Source: Haloplanus salinus
Lineage (GTDB): Archaea; Halobacteriota; Halobacteria; Halobacteriales; Haloferacaceae
Assembly (NCBI RefSeq): GCF_003336245.1
Contig: NZ_QPHM01000004.1
Coordinates: 62,001-126,000, forward strand
Reading direction: 5' to 3'
Length of the DNA: 64,000 nucleotides
Every line of letters starts with the position of its first letter. The first letter of the stretch is position 1. The position numbers and the translations under genes were made by a program. Under the pieces are notes generated by a model. It was not told the origin of the DNA. It saw nothing but the letters and a program-made list of their open reading frames with translations, and did no database searches. Shown one piece after another: positions 60,301 to 64,000 of the stretch.

Positions 60301-61625
60301 TAATATGGCCCCGAGAGCGACGTGAACGCGTTTGAGATACTCTGGACAGTCTGTTCGTCGCAAGCAGCCCGGAGTGTGAGGTCGAACGTTGTGGTGGGTT
60401 GTTTGCGGTCGATCTGTTCCATCCGCGACCCCGTGATCTTGTCATCATCGCCGGCGCTGACGGACCCTCCGACCTGCTCGGAAATGTCTCCACGGTGGAT
60501 GTTTCGGCGTTCCTGGTCGGATGTTCCAAACATCTGCCGGGCAAACTCGTTTTTAAACGCGGAGAGCGTCCCGTGGTTACCCATTTTGAGGTTCCGCTTG
60601 TGGGTTTCAGCCTCACTAGTCCAGTTAGAGCGTGGCCTGAAGGTGGCCTGGAAGATGAACGGATCGTCGGTGTGGACGGCCTGCTCAAGGAGCACACTGA
60701 GCGGCGAGCGATACTGATCGTCGCTGTCGATAGCCAAATCGCTGAACGGCCGAAGCAGCGTCATCCAGTCGTCTTTTTTTGAGGCAATGCCTTTCCACCG
60801 GACGAGCGAGGGACGCTTCTCTTCACGGATTTCCTCGGGACGGAGCGGAACGCCTTCCCTGACGAGCTGTTCTTCAGCCTGCTCGGAAGAAAGATTGTGC
60901 CCGCTTCCAATACTATGGTCCACAAAAACCTCGGGGTCCTCGAAGCCAGCGAGGTTCTCGAGGTCGATAATGTCGTCGAGCGTAGCGATACGTCGCCCGC
61001 CAACGCGGGCGTTCCCGTCTTCTGAGGCAAACGCCGCGACGGGGTTGAACGGGACGATCTCGAACTCGAAGGACTCGGGATACATCGCGGCGATGTTTGC
61101 GGCGAGCGTCTTGAACGCAGTCGCCTCGTAGGGCGTCACGGAGATATAGAAGTCGAAGCGCTTCGTGTTCCGCGGCTTGTGGATGATAAACTCAAACGTC
61201 TTCTTGTAGTCCTTGATGCCGAGGCTGGCTTTGAGATTGAACCGCGAAGTGCTCGTCACGCCCGCCCGGTACAAGCCAAAAAGCCCCGCGATGACGTTCC
61301 CGGGCGTGACCTGCTCACGGGCGGGTGAGATGTGGATATACGGCCGGGCTTCGATCGGGTCACTGAGTTTCTTTCCCGGCCCAGTCGTGCCCTTGACCTC
61401 GTAGGATGTGAGTTGCTCCTCACGCTCTTCGTTCTCCTGATCGACCCCGTTCTCGGTCGGAGGGATGCGGTCAAAGTTGGTCGATTCTTCCTGGTTCTGA
61501 GTGAGGTGGTCCCGTCCCGATTCGGTCGAGTCTTCTCCGCGCGTTGACGACAAAGAGTTGATGCGATCGTGGAGGGTGTCCTGTTCATGATCGTCCCGGC
61601 TGGGGTCCGTGGATGGGGGAGTCAT
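57351..61625 (-). CDS. VirB4/HerA-type conjugation ATPase with nuclease-like C-terminus
   Basis: 1424 residues from MTPPSTDPSRDD. The N-terminal 400 residues include IHISPAREQVTPGNVIAGLF and a ferredoxin-like region (FDFYISVTPYEATAFKTLAA). The ATPase core has Walker A ATTGGGKTT near residue 563, Walker B INLIIDEAA near 843, and FVFDRKGGTMADEY, as in VirB4/TraG/HerA pumps. A 300-residue acidic linker follows, then a winged-helix-like region (LTVEERHFLTAIVTTVNGNH) and a C-terminal HGTDVKPDVVGYDGKDPVII plus GEV, resembling a PD-(D/E)xK nuclease fold with the Lys replaced. It likely powers DNA or protein transfer at the membrane with the VirB2-like pilin encoded next to it. Confidence 0.82.
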   Translation of the reverse strand: MTPPSTDPSRDDHEQDTLHDRINSLSSTRGEDSTESGRDHLTQNQEESTNFDRIPPTENGVDQENEEREEQLTSYEVKGTTGPGKKLSDPIEARPYIHISPAREQVTPGNVIAGLFGLYRAGVTSTSRFNLKASLGIKDYKKTFEFIIHKPRNTKRFDFYISVTPYEATAFKTLAANIAAMYPESFEFEIVPFNPVAAFASEDGNARVGGRRIATLDDIIDLENLAGFEDPEVFVDHSIGSGHNLSSEQAEEQLVREGVPLRPEEIREEKRPSLVRWKGIASKKDDWMTLLRPFSDLAIDSDDQYRSPLSVLLEQAVHTDDPFIFQATFRPRSNWTSEAETHKRNLKMGNHGTLSAFKNEFARQMFGTSDQERRNIHRGDISEQVGGSVSAGDDDKITGSRMEQIDRKQPTTTFDLTLRAACDEQTVQSISNAFTSLSGPYYGIEGELLGFNSKEFARLCHARQASISGFTGRFSKGDPLICASPDELANFVVVPHTDALPRASRGSSGGSPDARSPLTATDEDLLSQYDYGMHIGYAETAVDNRRDIPIRLSAEQLTHHILRAATTGGGKTTAMVNDALSAYQSFDGPIFVFDRKGGTMADEYKKAHFKKFGNLDDVLHVPVPGPNDEVLAFPYFDIRPQLAAGVSRTVAVQEKVDRYNELLVYVLGREMTQQAFVAQEILNNLIKAMFDPVYGRDAWPIQDLFQVAYEMQQGQLPEVSDRTLRLALTRHLHADEQRFQTSIDAVMNRITKLAERSFVWRVLNFVPEWNDEKGCYANQSPMFDIQDVLASKKVILIDTGDLRPASSNLFTFMLLDYIWSGARLRHRLRNTPPVEDGYVINLIIDEAAAMLQSELVRDDMIPDGREFGLSLEVIVHFAEQVKADALDVSSYKEILRNINTKLIGKLAVDDELVMTLFHEGIEDEELVDRITSLPRGEWVAQLPDTGFMTDIPEIVTMLPVDIPDGHSDSDNPVINKTVSTQGHVFSDINAEITRTTRRDHCLLPGSNTDASDEQLSAEHRRGINGSENSQNRDFEIVVSGENGDANDEGKKTGSNPQTQLGTGSPNAPSTEGQPRSNEHGEQAESGASRVPADDLTDDLGSRRPPRETSDENETDGGVPRLADEGGSNLGDRVDGFLYGGVDPSSEDPSKTDDTDTDEERGTSANNTDDQSASDAPNENAAESPDKEDRETRSGIDKSLTVEERHFLTAIVTTVNGNHPAYDVVNSMERIKNQFDEVDEEKLIELGYLEKQTENLRVYYTVTRDGQRACGAKVATGEDQGDVNEKTYHKVMVEAFARSLARDPNNHYFVKKYTPLHGTDVKPDVVGYDGKDPVIIGEVISNVHPSLMVKHYDDFNRFDVEKKIWIVPNLSVAWDITRALANAGRIDELPPKRSKRTYEKLTEAIWGEDGEWTFIGAPNLLDDLD

Positions 61626-61875
61626 TGGCCCACCATCTTCTTGCGAGTAGACACACCCTTCCGCCGACACTGTACAACGGTCGAGTGAGTCCCAACCCAT
61701 CGGGCGATTCGGTTAGATAGGCACACTATTGGACTGTTTGTTGTCATTTTGGATTGTGTTGTGTCGTTTGATTCAGCCGCTACTGGATTGTGACATAATT
61801 CTCCCCACAATTGGAAATTCGCGCACGAGCGGAGAGCGGGGAAGGCGTCCGTACCGTCTGGCCAGTGTAGACGGT
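61626..61875. other. Intergenic region with imperfect direct repeats
   Basis: TTGGACTGTTTG, TTGGATTGTGTTG and CTGGATTGTGACA occur between 61730 and 61793. No gene. May bind a regulator of the ATPase gene. Confidence 0.4.
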
Positions 61876-62220
61876 TTACGGGGTGGCGATCCACTCCAAG
61901 ACAGCCACGAAGATCGTGACGCCGAAGTAGAAAATCGTCATGCTCATTCCACCAATCATGAGCCACATCCCGTTCTCAGCGCGGTCGGAGTTTTTCCGTG
62001 CAGTGAACCACACGATCGCGCCAAAGGCGAGAGCCACGAGGCCAGCGTACTTCAGAACGAGCAGGACGGTGTCGTATAGATTGGTCATGATACCCTCGAA
62101 ATCGGCTGGGGGCCCACTCTGCGCGGCGACTGGATCCACGAAAACGACTAGGACGAGGATTCCCAAGACGAGGGATGTGCTGTGCTTTCTCAGGAGTTTC
62201 TTTGTTCGGAGGGTGCTCAT
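61876..62220 (-). CDS. VirB2/TrbC-like pilin
   Basis: 114 residues from MSTLRTKKLLRKHSTS. A cleavable-type signal sequence (LVLGILVLVVFVDPVAAQS) is followed by two membrane helices (TVLLVLKYAGLVALAFGAIV and WLMIGGMSMTIFYFGVTIFV) joined by a polar loop, the layout of VirB2/TrbC-type pilins of type IV secretion and conjugation systems. The upstream part of the frame (to 62433) is unlikely because ATG 62220 begins the signal sequence. It stands next to the VirB4-like ATPase, which supports the assignment. Confidence 0.75.
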   Translation of the reverse strand: MSTLRTKKLLRKHSTSLVLGILVLVVFVDPVAAQSGPPADFEGIMTNLYDTVLLVLKYAGLVALAFGAIVWFTARKNSDRAENGMWLMIGGMSMTIFYFGVTIFVAVLEWIATP

Positions 62221-62414
62221 GTTACCCACCGGGAAGAGGTGAGAATCTATTATAAAGAAGAGTAGACTACACCTAATGTGGCAGATGTAGAACGGCGGTT
62301 TTAGGGTGTCAAAGGGCGGGATTACGGGGGTTTTCACCGGAACAGTTATGTGGTTACCAATAGCACACCTAATTGTTGGACTTGGAACACCCTCCAGTGC
62401 CTCCTTGTCCATAG
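62221..62414. other. Intergenic region, divergent promoters
   Basis: AT-rich stretch at 62250-62280 (TATTATAAAG) is a plausible promoter for the pilin gene. It contains CGGGGGTTTTCACC, similar to a piece at 44970. Confidence 0.4.
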
Positions 62415-62678
62415 GTGATTGCAGTGCCAACAAACAGCTCCAAGCCCACCACGAGTGATAACACCGACCGCGATCCTGAGACGACGATCAACGTCTGCCT
62501 CCACCGGGATACGCATACGCGGTTGACCGCCTACAAGAACGATAACCCCCTGATAGAGAAGTCGTACGACGAAGCGATCAACGAAATCCTTGAAAAAATC
62601 GACTTCCCACAGGCTGAAATGATCGAGAACAAGTACCTTCCGTCAATGTCCGACGCACATCCTAGCGACTCAGACTGA
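62415..62678 (+). CDS. Ribbon-helix-helix/CopG-like small protein
   Basis: 87 residues (GTG at 62415; a second GTG at 62424). TTINVCLHRDTHTRLTAYKN followed by SYDEAINEILEKIDF has the strand-helix-helix shape of ribbon-helix-helix antitoxins and repressors, like the VapB-type families of haloarchaea. No toxin gene is seen next to it. It could repress the divergent transfer genes. Confidence 0.55.
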   Translation: MIAVPTNSSKPTTSDNTDRDPETTINVCLHRDTHTRLTAYKNDNPLIEKSYDEAINEILEKIDFPQAEMIENKYLPSMSDAHPSDSD

Positions 62679-62747
62679 GACAAACGACCCACCTACGACA
62701 CGTTCTTTTTGACGCTGGTTTCTTTTCCCCACTGACGTAGCACGGTA

Positions 62748-63482
62748 TTACGGAGAGTTGGCCGTCGGGCGGCGTTCCAAATTGATCGGGACATCGTTGT
62801 GAGGGCCGCTACTGGAAGCTATCGATATCCCACCCGTTTCGGTGCGCGGGGGGCCCCACCGGAACTCGACGGTATCACCGATGTCGATGCCGTTCTCGGT
62901 GGTCCAGTAGTAGGGGACTTCGAGGACGTATTTCGACTGGCCCCGGTACTCTGTGAGGTGATCTCTGTTTTCGAGTTCAGCGTGGTGGATCACGGTGATC
63001 CGCCCCTCCTTGTCAATAAAGATGATATCGATGGGGAAGGCCATGTCCCGCATCACGTAGGTGCGTTCTCGTTCTGTGTCGTGGAGAAAAATCATCCCGT
63101 GACCATCTTCGAGGGAGTCAGTATTCGAGAGGCCGGTGTATTGTTCTCGCCATGTGGCGGCGACATTTCCCTCGACGGACGCGAGGTAGTCGCCGTTCTC
63201 GTCGTAGATGGTCGCAGTCCCGTAATCGGGAGAATTCAGGTCTGCGTGAACAGTATAGCCGACCCATACGACCATCGGTACGAAAACGACGATGAGGATA
63301 GCGATGACCCAGGGGTTCTTGAGACGGTCAATAATTCGCCGAGCGATTGTGCCTTCGGGGAGCAACGGTTGGTTCGTGGGGCCGTACTCTTCTTGCTCCT
63401 GATCAAGTCCCTGTTCTTGCCTGCGGTCGAGATCTCCATCACAATCTCTTCCGGCGTCCGGGCGTTGGCCGTTGCCGGTCAT
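62748..63482 (-). CDS. Membrane-anchored DUF192 protein
   Basis: 244 residues from MTGNGQRPDAGRD. One membrane helix (PWVIAILIVVFVPMVVWVGY) near residue 65, then a DUF192 domain: VAATWREQYTGLSNTDSLED, GMIFLHDTERERTYVMRDMA, FPIDIIFIDKEGRITVI. DUF192 is a secreted or membrane domain of unknown enzyme activity. The ATG overlaps the upstream stop (ATGA), so it is coupled to the multi-helix membrane gene. Its presence beside the pilin suggests an envelope role in transfer. Confidence 0.85.
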   Translation of the reverse strand: MTGNGQRPDAGRDCDGDLDRRQEQGLDQEQEEYGPTNQPLLPEGTIARRIIDRLKNPWVIAILIVVFVPMVVWVGYTVHADLNSPDYGTATIYDENGDYLASVEGNVAATWREQYTGLSNTDSLEDGHGMIFLHDTERERTYVMRDMAFPIDIIFIDKEGRITVIHHAELENRDHLTEYRGQSKYVLEVPYYWTTENGIDIGDTVEFRWGPPRTETGGISIASSSGPHNDVPINLERRPTANSP

Positions 63483-63982
63483 AGCAAAATCCACGCGAAA
63501 ACGCTGAACACGTTGCCTCCGATGCTTCCACCGATGAGAGTGAGCCCCATCGCGATCCCACGACGGCCGCGAGACTCGGCACGCGAATCGCGGCTGCCGA
63601 ACGCCCACCACGTCACACCGATGATGAATAAGACGAGGCCAAGGCTGTGGAGGACGATGCTGAGAGCGGTGGCGAGCTGGGAGAGGTTGCTTTCGTGAAC
63701 GCCGGTCACGGCGCCGTAGGGCCACCCATCCGGGAGGAACTTGCTTCCAAAGATAAACACGAGAACCTCGTAGATGACATCGATAGCGACGATCGCTATG
63801 TAGCCGGCTCCGCCACCGACGGCCATCCCCCGGAAGCGGGCCATCGCTCGAGGACTTTTCGCGTAACCCCACCAGCCGATGATACCGATGACGAGCGCAA
63901 TGAGGGTTCCGTAGCGCCCGATAATGGTCGCGATTTCGAGGAGTTCGATTGCGGGCTCAGTAAAACCACTAACCTTGCTCAT
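63479..63982 (-). CDS. Multi-helix membrane protein
   Basis: 167 residues with about four hydrophobic helices (LIALVIGIIGWWGYA, VGGGAGYIAIVAIDVIYEVL, IVLHSLGLVLFIIGVTWWAF, IAMGLTLIGGSIGGNVFSVF). No family recognised; the arrangement could be the VirB3/VirB6-like membrane partner of a transfer system. First gene of the operon with DUF192. The end of the window is 18 nt upstream of its start. Confidence 0.7.
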   Translation of the reverse strand: MSKVSGFTEPAIELLEIATIIGRYGTLIALVIGIIGWWGYAKSPRAMARFRGMAVGGGAGYIAIVAIDVIYEVLVFIFGSKFLPDGWPYGAVTGVHESNLSQLATALSIVLHSLGLVLFIIGVTWWAFGSRDSRAESRGRRGIAMGLTLIGGSIGGNVFSVFAWILL

Positions 63983-64000
63983 CCTGATTTCCCCTTGCTG

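Overview
The window reads as part of a large haloarchaeal (class Halobacteria) plasmid or integrated conjugative element. Support comes from the very acidic proteins, Tat lipoproteins with an RR motif and lipobox, a PGF-CTERM surface protein, archaeal replication and transcription factors (Orc1/Cdc6, PCNA, RPA, TFB), and the absence of ribosomal or metabolic genes. All functional calls are from reading the sequence and remembered family features; no search was run.

Layout. 0-4 kb: end of a PGF-CTERM surface protein, then a DDE transposase. 4-7.2 kb: tyrosine recombinase, AT-rich palindromic repeats that look like a partition site, ParA and a partner. 7.7-25.6 kb: accessory genes, nearly all on the minus strand. 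They include SWIM zinc-finger proteins, a DUF6884-like protein, two TGT/DpdA-like proteins, a tandem GNAT protein, an HNH nuclease, a Tat lipoprotein and a degenerate N6-methyltransferase. 26-39 kb: a CobS/CobT-like AAA+ and vWA pair, DUF932-like and DUF6166-like proteins, a broken PCNA, a TFB and small hypotheticals. 40-47 kb: RPA and its associated protein, an OB-fold protein with a TFIIS-type zinc ribbon, a second large OB-fold-like protein and DUF555. 48-50.3 kb: Orc1/Cdc6 and a replication origin with eight ORB-like repeats. 50.5-57 kb: a second Tat lipoprotein, a fused RPA-RPAP protein and a PrimPol-type primase. 57-64 kb: direct repeats, a VirB4/HerA-type ATPase, a VirB2-like pilin, a DUF192 protein and a membrane protein, probably a conjugation module.

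The most unusual feature is a family of about 25 short GC-rich hairpins, all in the same orientation, between 8.3 and 56.9 kb. In the minus-strand mRNA sense each reads T-rich box (TTTGT or TTTTGG), C-run, short loop, then a G-rich arm containing a GGAGG or GGTGAGG Shine-Dalgarno-like sequence, usually 4-80 nt before a start codon. Six of them are directly preceded by a second element, a pair of inverted GTCCTAC arms 39-48 bp across; a seventh pair stands alone. These look like a replicon-wide expression code: an operator/promoter pair plus a ribosome-site hairpin. No known family is recognised for either.

Other points are a plausible DNA-base-modification gene set (two TGT-like proteins, DUF6884, Mom-like GNAT, methyltransferase relic), a 222-bp MITE with a 10-bp target duplication, and a roughly 50-bp repeat block shared by the parA and pcna promoter regions.
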